A stretch of DNA of 33,942 nt from Syntrophaceae bacterium UBA6252 (GTDB lineage Bacteria; Desulfobacterota; Syntrophia; Syntrophales; UBA6807): contig DJVQ01000015.1 in NCBI GenBank assembly GCA_002441265.1, forward strand, positions 20,446 through 54,387, in the 5' to 3' direction. Shown here piece after piece: positions 14,074 through 22,212 of this stretch. Each line of letters starts with the position of its first letter. Position 1 is the first letter of the stretch. The notes under the pieces are model-generated. The model saw only the letters and a list, made by a program, of their open reading frames with translations. It made no database searches and was not told where the DNA came from. The position numbers and the translations under genes were made by a program.

Positions 14074-14102
14074 CTTATAGCCCATCCCCGGATTTTCGTC
14101 AA
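14074..14102 (-). promoter_or_regulatory. Candidate sigma-70 promoter for hypothetical-thioesterase-methyltransferase operon
   Basis: On the minus strand TTGACG (14102-14097) and TATAAG (14079-14074) are 17 bases apart, each 5 of 6 to consensus. The leader to the ATG at 14047 is about 20 bases. Confidence 0.6.
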
Positions 14103-14149
14103 AAAACAAGGAGCCCCGACACTTTTCCGCTCTCCCCATTTCTTGACCG

Positions 14150-14178
14150 TTGACCCTTTCGCCAAGATCCGCTATTTT
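14150..14178 (+). promoter_or_regulatory. Candidate sigma-70 promoter for hybrid histidine kinase
   Basis: TTGACC (14150-14155) and TATTTT (14173-14178) with a 17-base spacer. It gives a leader of roughly 125 bases to the ATG at 14310. It diverges from the promoter at 14074-14102. Confidence 0.45.
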
Positions 14179-14309
14179 GAGGAAGGAGGTCTTCGTCCCA
14201 CGGAAAAATACAGGAAAAACGGATGGGAAGGGTGTCGGCCCTCGCGGTGCGCCGCCCCGTTCCTCGAATGTGGATCACTGCCATGCCGACGATGGAAGGG
14301 AGCCATGAC

Positions 14310-16250
14310 ATGGAAGATCGAGGAAAGACGACCGGCCGTTCCCTGCAGTCCTCCTCCGGGGAGGGACGCTTCCGGATGCTTCTGGAGAATTCGAGGGACG
14401 TCATCTGGACAATGACGCCGGACGGACGGTTCACCTATGTCAGCCCTTCGATCCTGCAGCAAAGCGGCTTCACCCCGGAAGAATTCCTGCACCTCCCGTT
14501 TCAGGAAGTTCTCGTTGAATCCTCCGCCGCGAGGGTCATGAAGGAAATCGCCGGGCAGATCACAAAACCACCCTCCGAAAGACCGGTCTCGCTCATCATG
14601 GAACTTCAGCACTACCGCAGGGACGGATCGATCAGGGACATAGAGGTCATCGCGGGGTGGATCACGGAAGGCGACGACGGCCGGATCGCCGGAATCCACG
14701 GAAGTGCCCGGGACATCACGGAGCGGAAGCGGACGGAAGAGGAACGGATCCGCCTCGTCACCGCCGTCGAACAGGCGGCGGAGGGAATTTTCCTGACCGG
14801 CACGGACTGGATCATCCGGTACGCCAATCCCGCTTTCGAGCGGATGCTCGGATACGACAGGGGGGAGGTCATCGGCTGGCATACCCGGCTTCTCAAGAGC
14901 GGGAAGCACGACCGCCTTTACTACAGGAATATCCGGGAAACCCTGGCAAGAGGCGAGGTCTGGTCGGGACGGGGCGTCAACAGGAAGAAAGACGGATCCC
15001 TCCTCGACGTGGAGGTGACTTTTTCGCCGGTCCGGAACGACACCGGCCGGATCATCAATTATGTCTGCATCCACCGGGACATCTCCCGGGAAATCCGGCT
15101 GGAGGGACAGTTGAACCAGGCCCGGAAAATGGAGGCGATCGGAACCCTTGCCGGGGGAATCGCGCACGACTTCAACAATCTTCTAATGGGAATCCTCGGC
15201 CACGCCTCGCTTCTGTCCATGGATCTCGATGACGGCCATCCCCACAGGGAGCGGTTCCGGGCGATCGAGGATCTGGTCCGGAGCGGGGCGAATCTGACCC
15301 GCCAGCTTCTGGGTTTCGCCAGGGGCGGGAACTACGAAATGAAGCGCACCGATCTCAACGAGATCCTGGAAAAGACCGCCACCCTGTTCGGACGGACCCG
15401 GAGGGAGATCACCGTAAACCAGACGCTCAGTCCGGACCTGTTGTCCGTCGAAGCGGACTGCGGGCAGATGGAGCAGGTCCTCCTGAACCTGTTCGTCAAT
15501 GCCTGGCACGCCATGCCCGGAGGCGGAACCCTGTACCTGAAAACGGAAAACGTCTCTCTCGACGAGAAATCCGTCCAGCCTTACAACATCCCCCCGGGCC
15601 CGTACGTGAAGTTGTCCGTCACCGACACCGGCATGGGGATGGACGAGAAAACGAAGGAACGGATCTTCGAGCCCTTTTTCACAACCCGGGAGATGGGCCG
15701 GGGGTCGGGACTGGGCCTTTCCATCGTCTACGGAATCGTGAGGGGCCACCGGGGGATCATCCACGTTTACAGCGAGAAGGGGCACGGAACGACTTTCAAC
15801 CTCTACTTCCCCGCCCGGGCGGAAAAGGGAATCCCGGAACCATCGGACGATCCCGGCCCCCTGTTTCACGGCACGGGAACCATTCTCGTCGTCGACGATG
15901 AAGAAGGGGTCGCCGCCGTCACGAAGGGAATGCTCGAAAATCTGGGATATCGTGTTCTCACCGCCCGGAGCGGGGCGGAGGGCCTGGAAATCTGCCGGTC
16001 CGTAAGTTCCGAAATCGACCTCGTCCTCCTGGACATGATCATGCCGGAGATGAGCGGCGAGGAAACGTTCGAAAGGCTGAAGCAGATCCGGCCCGACGTG
16101 AAGGTGGTCCTGGCCAGCGGATACAGCCTGAACGGCAAGGCCGCCGGAATCATGGCAAAAGGTTGCCTTGCTTTTCTCCAGAAACCTTTCACCACCGCCG
16201 ACCTGTCCCGGACGGTCCGGGAGGTCCTGGACGGCAAACCGGTCTCCTGA
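14310..16250 (+). CDS. Soluble hybrid histidine kinase (PAS-PAS-HisKA-HATPase-REC)
   Basis: A 646-residue signalling protein without membrane segments, so it senses a cytoplasmic cue. Two PAS domains occupy about 20-135 and 140-265 (RFRMLLENSRDVIWTM and AANPAFERMLGYDRGEVIGWH-type motifs), with DITERK after the first. The dimerisation box is LAGGIAHDFNNLL, with phospho-His at about 286. The ATPase domain shows NLFVNAWHAM (N box), DTGMGMD (G1) and GSGLGLSIVYGIV (G2). A receiver domain ends the protein (VVDDEEGVAA, acceptor Asp about 575 in VLLDMIMPEMSG, and K of QKPF). The chain probably relays phosphate internally; no Hpt or output regulator is adjacent. GGAAGGGAG before the ATG at 14310 supports this start over the ATG at 14223. 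Confidence 0.94.
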   Translation: MEDRGKTTGRSLQSSSGEGRFRMLLENSRDVIWTMTPDGRFTYVSPSILQQSGFTPEEFLHLPFQEVLVESSAARVMKEIAGQITKPPSERPVSLIMELQHYRRDGSIRDIEVIAGWITEGDDGRIAGIHGSARDITERKRTEEERIRLVTAVEQAAEGIFLTGTDWIIRYANPAFERMLGYDRGEVIGWHTRLLKSGKHDRLYYRNIRETLARGEVWSGRGVNRKKDGSLLDVEVTFSPVRNDTGRIINYVCIHRDISREIRLEGQLNQARKMEAIGTLAGGIAHDFNNLLMGILGHASLLSMDLDDGHPHRERFRAIEDLVRSGANLTRQLLGFARGGNYEMKRTDLNEILEKTATLFGRTRREITVNQTLSPDLLSVEADCGQMEQVLLNLFVNAWHAMPGGGTLYLKTENVSLDEKSVQPYNIPPGPYVKLSVTDTGMGMDEKTKERIFEPFFTTREMGRGSGLGLSIVYGIVRGHRGIIHVYSEKGHGTTFNLYFPARAEKGIPEPSDDPGPLFHGTGTILVVDDEEGVAAVTKGMLENLGYRVLTARSGAEGLEICRSVSSEIDLVLLDMIMPEMSGEETFERLKQIRPDVKVVLASGYSLNGKAAGIMAKGCLAFLQKPFTTADLSRTVREVLDGKPVS

Positions 16251-16313
16251 CGGAACCGGGAATCCCGCGGCTTTTCCCGTCCGTCGAAGGGAATCCCCGG
16301 AATCGACGGCGCT

Positions 16314-17540
16314 TCACGTCGTCAAAGGGGCCCTTTTTTCGACGGCCCGCTTCAGGCGGTCGAGGGCCTGCCCGAGCAGAACCCTCGGACAGGCGATGTT
16401 CATCCGGACGAACCCCTCTCCCCCTTTCCCGAAAAGGCTCCCCTGATCCACCCGGACCTTCGCCTCCTCGATCCAGAAACGTTCCAGACGGAGGGAATCC
16501 ATTCCGAGCCCCCGGCAATCGAGCCAGACCAGGTAGGTCCCCTCCGGAGCGATCACGCCGATCCGGGGGATGCCGGAGCGGACGAAGTCCTTCAGAAAAC
16601 GGAGGTTTCCGCCGATGTAGGCCAGAACCTGCTCGAGCCAGGATTCCCCCTGGTCGTATGCGGCCTCCAGGGCGGCGATGCCGAACGGCCCGACCCCCAG
16701 AAAACCGGTACGGCCCAGGCTTTTCTCGAACCGGGCCCGGAGCCCCTCGTCGGAGATGATGATGTTGGATGTGTGGAGCCCGGCAAGGTTGAAGGTCTTG
16801 CTCGGAGCGGTGCAGATGCAGGCGTTCCCGGAAAGACGGCCGCCGATGGTTCCGAAGGGGGTGAAACGGCGTCCCTCGTGAACGATGTCGCCGTGGATTT
16901 CATCGGACACGACGAGGACGCCCCGTTCCCGGCACAGCGTTCCGAACCGGACAAGCTCGCCGTGCGTCCACACGCGGCCCACGGGATTGTGGGGATTGCA
17001 GAGAATCGCCATTTTCAGAAGGGGGTCGGCGGTTTTCTCCCTCAAATCGTCGAAATCCATGAAATGACGGCCGCCTTCGAGGACCAGCGGGCTTTCCAGG
17101 ATCTTTGCGCCGTTGTTCCGGACGGCCGAATGGAACGGGTAATAGACGGGCGGCTGGATCAGCACCTTTTCCCCCGGGGCGACAAAGGTCCGGATGAGGA
17201 GATTGAGTGCCGGCACCACTCCGGGCGTGGCACAGATCCACTCGGGTGCAACCTTCCATCCGTGCCGCCTTCCCATCCAGCGGACCACGGCCCCGGCATA
17301 GGACGGGGGTTTTTCCGTGTAGCCGAAGATCCCGTGACGGGCCCTCGCGACCAGGGCCTCCACCACCGGCGCGGGGCAGGGGAAGTCCATGTCGGCGATC
17401 CACAGGGGCAGGGTCCCGTCGTTCCCGAAAAGCGGGGCTTTCTTCTTCCACCGGAGGGGATTCCCGGCGTCCGGGACGAACTCCCATTTCACCGAATGGG
17501 TTCCCCTGCGCTCGACGACGCGATCGAAGTCGTACTTCAT
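16314..17540 (-). CDS. PatB/MalY-type PLP-dependent aminotransferase or C-S lyase
   Basis: A 408-residue fold-type I PLP enzyme. It starts MKYDFDRVVERRGTHSVKWE, a signature start of the PatB/MalY (cystathionine beta-lyase-like) group. Other marks are LPLWIADMDFPCP, YTEKPPSY, CNPHNPVGRVW, SDEIHGDIV and the PLP lysine in APSKTFNLAGL; the C-terminal Arg that binds substrate carboxylate lies in FVRMNIACPR. The likely reaction is beta-elimination of cystathionine or a related thioether, releasing a thiol, pyruvate and ammonia; aminotransferase activity is also possible. It lies 29 bases downstream of DUF4019. A CCGTCGA/TCGACGG hairpin (16281-16309) just after the stop could slow transcription but has no T tract. 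Confidence 0.93.
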   Translation of the reverse strand: MKYDFDRVVERRGTHSVKWEFVPDAGNPLRWKKKAPLFGNDGTLPLWIADMDFPCPAPVVEALVARARHGIFGYTEKPPSYAGAVVRWMGRRHGWKVAPEWICATPGVVPALNLLIRTFVAPGEKVLIQPPVYYPFHSAVRNNGAKILESPLVLEGGRHFMDFDDLREKTADPLLKMAILCNPHNPVGRVWTHGELVRFGTLCRERGVLVVSDEIHGDIVHEGRRFTPFGTIGGRLSGNACICTAPSKTFNLAGLHTSNIIISDEGLRARFEKSLGRTGFLGVGPFGIAALEAAYDQGESWLEQVLAYIGGNLRFLKDFVRSGIPRIGVIAPEGTYLVWLDCRGLGMDSLRLERFWIEEAKVRVDQGSLFGKGGEGFVRMNIACPRVLLGQALDRLKRAVEKRAPLTT

Positions 17541-17569
17541 GGCTTTTCGGTCTCCTTCCCCGAGGGTCA

Positions 17570-18001
17570 TCACTGAACGCAGTATCCCGCCACTCTCCAC
17601 AGGCCGTCTCCCTCGCGCACGGCCAACAGGGTCTCGACGGCGGCCTTGTGACGTTCGCAAGCCGTTTCGAACGCGATCAGCACGTACCTCCCGCCGGGCA
17701 TGCCGGGGAAGTCCGCCTCGCAGGCGGTCTCGCGGATTCTTCGGGACAGGACCTTTCCCAGAGGTTCCCGGACCGTCCGAAGCAGGGCGTCCCAGTCATC
17801 CCTTCCGATGGACGACCGGAAGAAAGACGCCGCCCCGTCCCAGCTTTCCCGGTATTTCCCCGAATCGACAAGAGCGATCCATCGCTTCGATGCGGCGACG
17901 GCCCCGCCGTCCCTCCCCGCGGCGGCCGCCGTCAACAGCACCGCCGAAACAAGGACGGCAGATACGATGATTCTCACGGATATCCGGCTTTTTTGCGCCA
18001 T
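17570..18001 (-). CDS. DUF4019 domain protein, exported
   Basis: A 143-residue protein. Residues 1-28 form a signal peptide or membrane anchor (RIIVSAVLVSAVLLTAAAAG). The rest matches DUF4019: KRWIALVDSGKYRESWDGAA, W in DDWDALL, REPLGKVLSRR, FPGMPGGRYVLIAFET, KAAVETLLAV and DGLWRVAGY. The family has no known biochemical role. It is the first gene of a pair with the PatB-like enzyme, with a ribosome binding site AAGGAGGG about 10 bases before the ATG. A candidate sigma-54 promoter lies about 73 bases upstream. Confidence 0.9.
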   Translation of the reverse strand: MAQKSRISVRIIVSAVLVSAVLLTAAAAGRDGGAVAASKRWIALVDSGKYRESWDGAASFFRSSIGRDDWDALLRTVREPLGKVLSRRIRETACEADFPGMPGGRYVLIAFETACERHKAAVETLLAVREGDGLWRVAGYCVQ

Positions 18002-18073
18002 CCCGTCTTACCCTCCTTTTCCCTTTTTTCCCGTGCCCTTTGGAAGGATTTCAACCCGTTCCTCCTATCATGG

Positions 18074-18089
18074 AGCAAACAACATGCCA
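18074..18089 (-). promoter_or_regulatory. Candidate sigma-54 (RpoN) promoter
   Basis: On the minus strand TGGCATGTTGTTTGCT matches the consensus TGGCACG-N4-TTGCW at every fixed position except the C after TGGCA. GG and GC are at the exact -24/-12 spacing. Transcription would start near 18062 and lead into DUF4019 and the PatB-like gene. No bacterial enhancer-binding protein is encoded in the window. Confidence 0.6.
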
Positions 18090-18312
18090 GACCCTATGCC
18101 ATTGATTACAAACACTAAATTGGATCATAACCGGACGGGGCGGCATCCCCGTTGGCGGGCCGGGGTTGGCAGTTGCCGATCCGCCCCGCACCCGCGAAAG
18201 GGCGCGGGCCGTCCCGATTCCATTCTTTCCTTGACTTTCCCCCGGGAAAACGGGATTTCAGGATTGACAAGCCCATAAAAAGACAAATCAGCACTTTTTC
18301 GAACGGCAAAGG

Positions 18313-18422
18313 AAAAAGCTCCATAGGCAAGGCGCCCCATTCCCGACGACAAGGCGTACTTTCGGTACGCCGCAGGCACGAGGGATGGAGGGGCAGCATA
18401 GGAACTTTTTACGAGGCCGTCA
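18313..18422. repeat. Large imperfect palindrome, probable dispersed repeat element
   Basis: Two arms of about 46 bases (18313-18359 and 18365-18410) face each other around TTTCG; the inner 7 bp GGCGTAC/GTACGCC are perfect, and the outer ends (AAAAAGCTCCATAGG and CATAGGAACTTTTT) pair with mismatches and small bulges. A tail TTTTTACGAGGCCGTCA follows. I have seen this tail repeated in Desulfobacterota intergenic regions (translating to FYEAV in one frame), but no second copy occurs in this window, so family membership rests on recall. Confidence 0.55.
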
Positions 18423-18447
18423 GAATACGGGAAAGGATCGCGGCGAC

Positions 18448-19311
18448 ATGGACCGAAATCGGCGGGAGGCCCCGGCGGGGGAACGGCATGGAAACCGGGA
18501 GGTTCGAACCCCTTCCGTGCGGGTCATGACCTTCAATCTCCGTTTCGACAATCCCGCCGACGGCGCCCGGGCCTGGTCCTTCCGGAAGGACCTCGTCGTC
18601 GCCGTGATCCGCCGATACCGCCCCGCGCTCCTGGGAACGCAGGAGGGTCTCACAAGACAGCTTTCGGATCTCGGGGACGCCCTTCCGGAATACCGCATCC
18701 ACGCATTCCCGCGCATCGACGACGACACGTCCCAGTACCCCACCCTGTTCTACCGGTCCGACGACCTGGAGGTGCGGGAAGGGGGGGAATTCTGGCTTTC
18801 CCGAACGCCCTCGATTCCCCTCAGCAGCGACTGGAACAGCGCCTTCCCCCGGATGATGAGCTACGGAACGTTCCGGCACAGGGCTTCGGGAAGGATCTTC
18901 CTGGCAGTCGTGACCCACCTGGATCACGCAAGCCCGGAAGCCAGGTTCGAGCAGGCGGCGATCGTCTCCCGGTGGGTCCGCGGCCGCAAGGAACCGGCAC
19001 TCGTCATGGGCGACTTCAACGACAGCCCCGGTTCGGCGGTCCACAGGCTCCTCACGGGCGAGGAAACGGGACTCCGGGACACCTGGCAGTCCCTGGGAAA
19101 CGGGGAAGGACCCCAGGCCTTCACCCGCCACGATTTCGAAGGGGTTCCCAAGGCGGCACGGATGGACTGGATTCTTGCGGGACCGGGCTTCGACGTCGTC
19201 GACGGACGGATTCTCAGGGACCACGAAGGACCCCTGTTCCCCTCGGACCATTTTCCCTACGAAGCCGGTCTCGCACTCCGGGAACGGCGCGGCGTCCCGG
19301 ACATCCCTTGA
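18448..19311 (+). CDS. Endonuclease/exonuclease/phosphatase (EEP) family hydrolase
   Basis: A 287-residue EEP-fold enzyme. After a charged leader it runs VMTFNLRFDNPADG (Asn metal site), LLGTQEG (Glu), FYRSDDLEV, THLDHASPEARFEQA (His), LVMGDFND (the GDFN catalytic motif) and SDHFPYEA (final catalytic His). The family covers nucleases and phosphodiesterases; sequence like this is often found in predicted extracellular or lipid/inositol phosphatase-type members, but no signal peptide is present. Start is uncertain: ATG 18448 has AAGGA about 12 bases upstream, while MTFNLRF at about 18526 would also leave a full domain. The upstream region carries a repeat, and no strong promoter was found. Confidence 0.88.
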   Translation: MDRNRREAPAGERHGNREVRTPSVRVMTFNLRFDNPADGARAWSFRKDLVVAVIRRYRPALLGTQEGLTRQLSDLGDALPEYRIHAFPRIDDDTSQYPTLFYRSDDLEVREGGEFWLSRTPSIPLSSDWNSAFPRMMSYGTFRHRASGRIFLAVVTHLDHASPEARFEQAAIVSRWVRGRKEPALVMGDFNDSPGSAVHRLLTGEETGLRDTWQSLGNGEGPQAFTRHDFEGVPKAARMDWILAGPGFDVVDGRILRDHEGPLFPSDHFPYEAGLALRERRGVPDIP

Positions 19312-19336
19312 TTCCGCCGGAATCGAATGTTATAGA
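19308..19336 (+). promoter_or_regulatory. Candidate sigma-70 promoter for DapA-like/ABC operon
   Basis: TTGATT (19308-19313) and TATAGA (19331-19336) with a 17-base spacer; TGT precedes the -10 box. It overlaps the last bases of the EEP gene, and the start codon at 19370 lies about 27 bases after the expected transcript start. Confidence 0.5.
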
Positions 19337-19369
19337 ATCAGGATCATTGAAGGAAAGGAGCACCCAACC

Positions 19370-20434
19370 ATGACCTCCGCCGCAGGAAAGGAAGCCCTGA
19401 AACAATCCCTTTTTCCCGGGGGAATCCCCAGGCTCTGGTGTCCCCTTCTCACCCATTACGACGACAGCGGAAACATCGACCTTCCCCGGATGAAAGCCCA
19501 TTTCCGCCACATCTCCCCCTGGGTGCGGGGGTTCCTCATTCCCGGGACGACGGGGGACGGATGGACCCTGGACGACGGGGAAACGGAAACCGTGGTCCGG
19601 TTCGCCTTGGACATGGCCCGGGAGAATGACAGCCGGATTCTCATCGGCGTCCTGAGAAACGACACCGAAAACGTCCTCGGGCTCATGGACCGGATCTTCG
19701 GCATTCTCATGGAAGTCACCGGCAGGAAGGAACCGCTCGCCGTGTTCCGGGAGGCCCGGGTCGCCGGATTCACCGTGTGCGCGCCGAAAGGGAAGGACCT
19801 CGGCCAGGAGGAGATTCTCCGGTCCCTCTTCCGCGTGGCGGACAAGGGGCTCCCCACGGCCCTCTATCAGCTCCCCCAGGTCACGGAAAACGAGATCGCG
19901 CCGGACACTTTCGACAGGCTCTGCAGGTCTTTCGGAAACATCCTCTTCTTCAAGGATTCCAGCGGCGGGGACCGGGTCGCCCGTTCGGCCCGGGAGCGGG
20001 AGGGGATCTTTTTCGTCCGCGGCGCCGAGGGCAACTACTGCCACTGGCTCCTGGAGGCGGGGGGGCCCTATGACGGATTTCTGCTCAGCACGGCAAACTG
20101 TTTCGCCCCGGAACTCGCTGCGGTGATCGAATCCACGGAGCGGGGAGACCTTTCCTCCGCTTCCGAGTTTTCGGAAGCCGTCACCGCCGTGTTCGGAGAA
20201 GTGTCGGGCCTCGTTTCCGGAATCCCCACGGGCAACGCATTCACCAACGCGAACAAGGCCATGGACCACTTTTTCGCCCGGGGAAGAAAGGCGCCGACGA
20301 ACCGGGGTCCCGTCCTCCACGGAGGGCTCCGGATTCATGAGGACATTCTCGAAAAAACCGGGGAAATTCTTCTCCGGGCGGGGTTCCTCCCCGAAAGAGG
20401 GTACCTGGAACCCGCGCTGGAAGGGAAGGAATGA
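19370..20434 (+). CDS. Dihydrodipicolinate synthase (DapA)-family aldolase/lyase
   Basis: A 354-residue member of the DapA/N-acetylneuraminate lyase TIM-barrel family, longer than typical (about 290-300). LWCPLLTHYDDSGNIDLPRM and FLIPGTTGDGWTLDDGE replace the usual G(T/S)TGE segment (Glu is absent, GTTGDG instead). YQLPQ supplies the catalytic Tyr, and FFKDSSG the Schiff-base Lys. A pyruvate- or keto-acid-using aldolase is likely, but true DapA function is doubtful. The C-terminal 50 residues (RGPVLHGGLRIHEDILEKTGEILLRAGFLPERG) are an extension. AAGGAAAGGAG at 19350 supports ATG 19370. Its stop overlaps the ABC gene start by 4 bases, so it is translationally coupled to an exporter. Confidence 0.88.
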   Translation: MTSAAGKEALKQSLFPGGIPRLWCPLLTHYDDSGNIDLPRMKAHFRHISPWVRGFLIPGTTGDGWTLDDGETETVVRFALDMARENDSRILIGVLRNDTENVLGLMDRIFGILMEVTGRKEPLAVFREARVAGFTVCAPKGKDLGQEEILRSLFRVADKGLPTALYQLPQVTENEIAPDTFDRLCRSFGNILFFKDSSGGDRVARSAREREGIFFVRGAEGNYCHWLLEAGGPYDGFLLSTANCFAPELAAVIESTERGDLSSASEFSEAVTAVFGEVSGLVSGIPTGNAFTNANKAMDHFFARGRKAPTNRGPVLHGGLRIHEDILEKTGEILLRAGFLPERGYLEPALEGKE

Positions 20435-22212
20435 CCGGTGGACTCTCCGAAAAACCGCCCCGTTCCCCGGGATCTCTGAGGCTTCTCGGGCCCTTTTTCG
20501 CGGAGAACCGGAATCCGGTCCTCCTGGGCGCCCTTTCCCTCATCCTCGTCGATTTCCTGCAGCTCTACATCCCCCGGATCATCAAGAGGGTCGTCGACGA
20601 TCTCACCCTGTACCGGGCGACGGGACGGGACCTTCTCCTGTACGCCCTTTCCATCCTGGCCGTCACCGCGGTCATGGTCTGTCTCCGTTACGTATGGCGG
20701 CGGTGCCTCATCGGCCTTTCGAGAAAAGTGGAGGAGGGCCTCCGGAACCGCCTGTTCTCCCACCTCCAGACCCTCTCCGATTCCTATTTCGGCCGCGTCA
20801 GGACGGGGGACCTCATGGCACACGCCACCAACGACATCGGGAGCATCCGGATGGCCACCGGCATGGGTCTCGTCGCGCTCATCGACTCGGTGGTCCTCGG
20901 CTCGGCGGCCATCGGCTTCATGATCTACATCAATCTACGCCTCACGCTGTACGTCCTCCTGCCCATGATCCTCGTCGTCTTCGGCACCCGGATCTTCACG
21001 AAAAGGATGCACGCCCTCTACCAGACCGTCCAGGCCTCTTTTTCGGACCTGACGGAAATCGTCCGGGAGCGGTTCAACGGGATCCGGATCGTGAAGGCCT
21101 ACAACCGGGAGCAGGCGTCCCGCGGCATCTTCGGACGGGCGTCCCGCGATTTCGTCGGCAAAAGCCTCCGCCTGGTGCGGATCACCGGGGCCTTCTTCCC
21201 CATGATGATCCTTTTTTCCAATCTCAGCCTCACCCTGGTGCTCCTTGCCGGCGGCAGGGACGTCATCGCCATGACCATCAGCCCCGGGGATTTCGTCGCC
21301 TTCATCAGCTATCTCGCCATCCTCACCTGGCCCATGATGGCCACCGGCTGGGTGATCAACCTCCTCCAGCGGGGCCGGGCGTCGCTGGACCGGATCAACC
21401 GGATCCTCGAGGAGAAACCGGAGATCGCCGACGGGCCGCTGTCCCCCTCCCCTTTGCCCCGCTTCGAGCGGATCGCCCTGGAGGGGGTCTCCTTCTCCTT
21501 CGGAAACGGGGGACCGCCGGTCCTCCGGGACGTGAACCTCGCCGTCGGGAAAGGGGACCTGATCGGCATCGTCGGCCCGCCGGGAAGCGGTAAATCGACC
21601 CTCCTTTCCCTTCTCCCGAGGCTGTACGACCCCTCGGAGGGAACCGTCCGCGTCGACGGGATCGACATCCGGACCATGAAAACCGGGGCGCTCCGGGCGG
21701 GGATCGCCTTCGTCCCCCAGGAGCCCTTCCTGTTCGCCGGGACGATCCGGGAGAACCTGCTTCTGGGAAACCCCCTGGCACCGGAACGGGAAATCCGGAA
21801 AGCCGTCGAGATGGCGATGCTTTCGGAGACCGTCGAGGCTTTCCCCGAGGGGCTGGAAACGGTCGTGGGCGAGAAAGGCATCGTCCTTTCGGGGGGCCAG
21901 AAGCAGCGGATCGCCCTCGCCAGGGCCTTCCTGAAGGATTCGCCGGTCCTCGTTCTCGACGACCCCACGAGCCAGCTCGACATGGAGACGGGAACGGCGG
22001 TCATGGAAACCGTCCGGTCCCTCGCGGGGAGCAAAACCGTCTTCCTGGTGTCCCACAGGCTTTCGGCCGTGCGGTCCGCCGACAGGATCCTGGTCATCGA
22101 AAACGGGAGGATCGCCGCGTCGGGAACCCACGGGGACCTGATCCGGCGGGGCGGATATTACGAGGGAACCTTCCGGTACCAGGAGATCGAGGAGACCGAC
22201 TATGGGCGGTGA
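20431..22212 (+). CDS. ABC exporter half-transporter, subunit 1 (degenerate Walker B)
   Basis: A 593-residue fusion of a six-helix exporter membrane domain (about 15-325) and an ATPase domain (about 345-585). Walker A is GPPGSGKST, the signature LSGGQKQRIALARAF is canonical, Walker B is VLVLDDPTSQLD with Asp where the catalytic Glu should be, and the switch His is in VSHRLS. Lack of the Glu marks the degenerate member of a heterodimeric type IV (MsbA/TM287-288-like) exporter. Its partner overlaps it by 11 bases. Substrate is unknown; multidrug or lipid export is typical of the class. Confidence 0.93.
   Translation: MTGGLSEKPPRSPGSLRLLGPFFAENRNPVLLGALSLILVDFLQLYIPRIIKRVVDDLTLYRATGRDLLLYALSILAVTAVMVCLRYVWRRCLIGLSRKVEEGLRNRLFSHLQTLSDSYFGRVRTGDLMAHATNDIGSIRMATGMGLVALIDSVVLGSAAIGFMIYINLRLTLYVLLPMILVVFGTRIFTKRMHALYQTVQASFSDLTEIVRERFNGIRIVKAYNREQASRGIFGRASRDFVGKSLRLVRITGAFFPMMILFSNLSLTLVLLAGGRDVIAMTISPGDFVAFISYLAILTWPMMATGWVINLLQRGRASLDRINRILEEKPEIADGPLSPSPLPRFERIALEGVSFSFGNGGPPVLRDVNLAVGKGDLIGIVGPPGSGKSTLLSLLPRLYDPSEGTVRVDGIDIRTMKTGALRAGIAFVPQEPFLFAGTIRENLLLGNPLAPEREIRKAVEMAMLSETVEAFPEGLETVVGEKGIVLSGGQKQRIALARAFLKDSPVLVLDDPTSQLDMETGTAVMETVRSLAGSKTVFLVSHRLSAVRSADRILVIENGRIAASGTHGDLIRRGGYYEGTFRYQEIEETDYGR

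Larger units (their letters stand above)
18002..18447. other. Intergenic region of 446 bases with sigma-54 site and large palindrome
   Basis: Contains the DUF4019 leader and candidate sigma-54 promoter (18074-18089, minus strand), a GC-rich hairpin segment at 18186-18212, a TTGACA (18263-18268) without a convincing -10 box, and the imperfect palindrome at 18313-18422. No credible coding frame is seen. Confidence 0.6.

Noticed and set aside
14223..14309. Longer N terminus for the hybrid histidine kinase from ATG 14223
   Set aside because: No ribosome binding site at the correct distance, and the extra 29 residues are not part of a PAS domain; ATG 14310 has GGAAGGGAG upstream.
16281..16309. 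CCGTCGA/TCGACGG hairpin as terminator after the PatB-like gene
   Set aside because: The stem is followed by GGACGGGAAAAG rather than a T tract, so it is not a standard intrinsic terminator.
18115..18399. 94-residue minus-strand frame over the palindromic repeat
   Set aside because: It overlaps the dispersed-type repeat, has no ribosome binding site and no family features.
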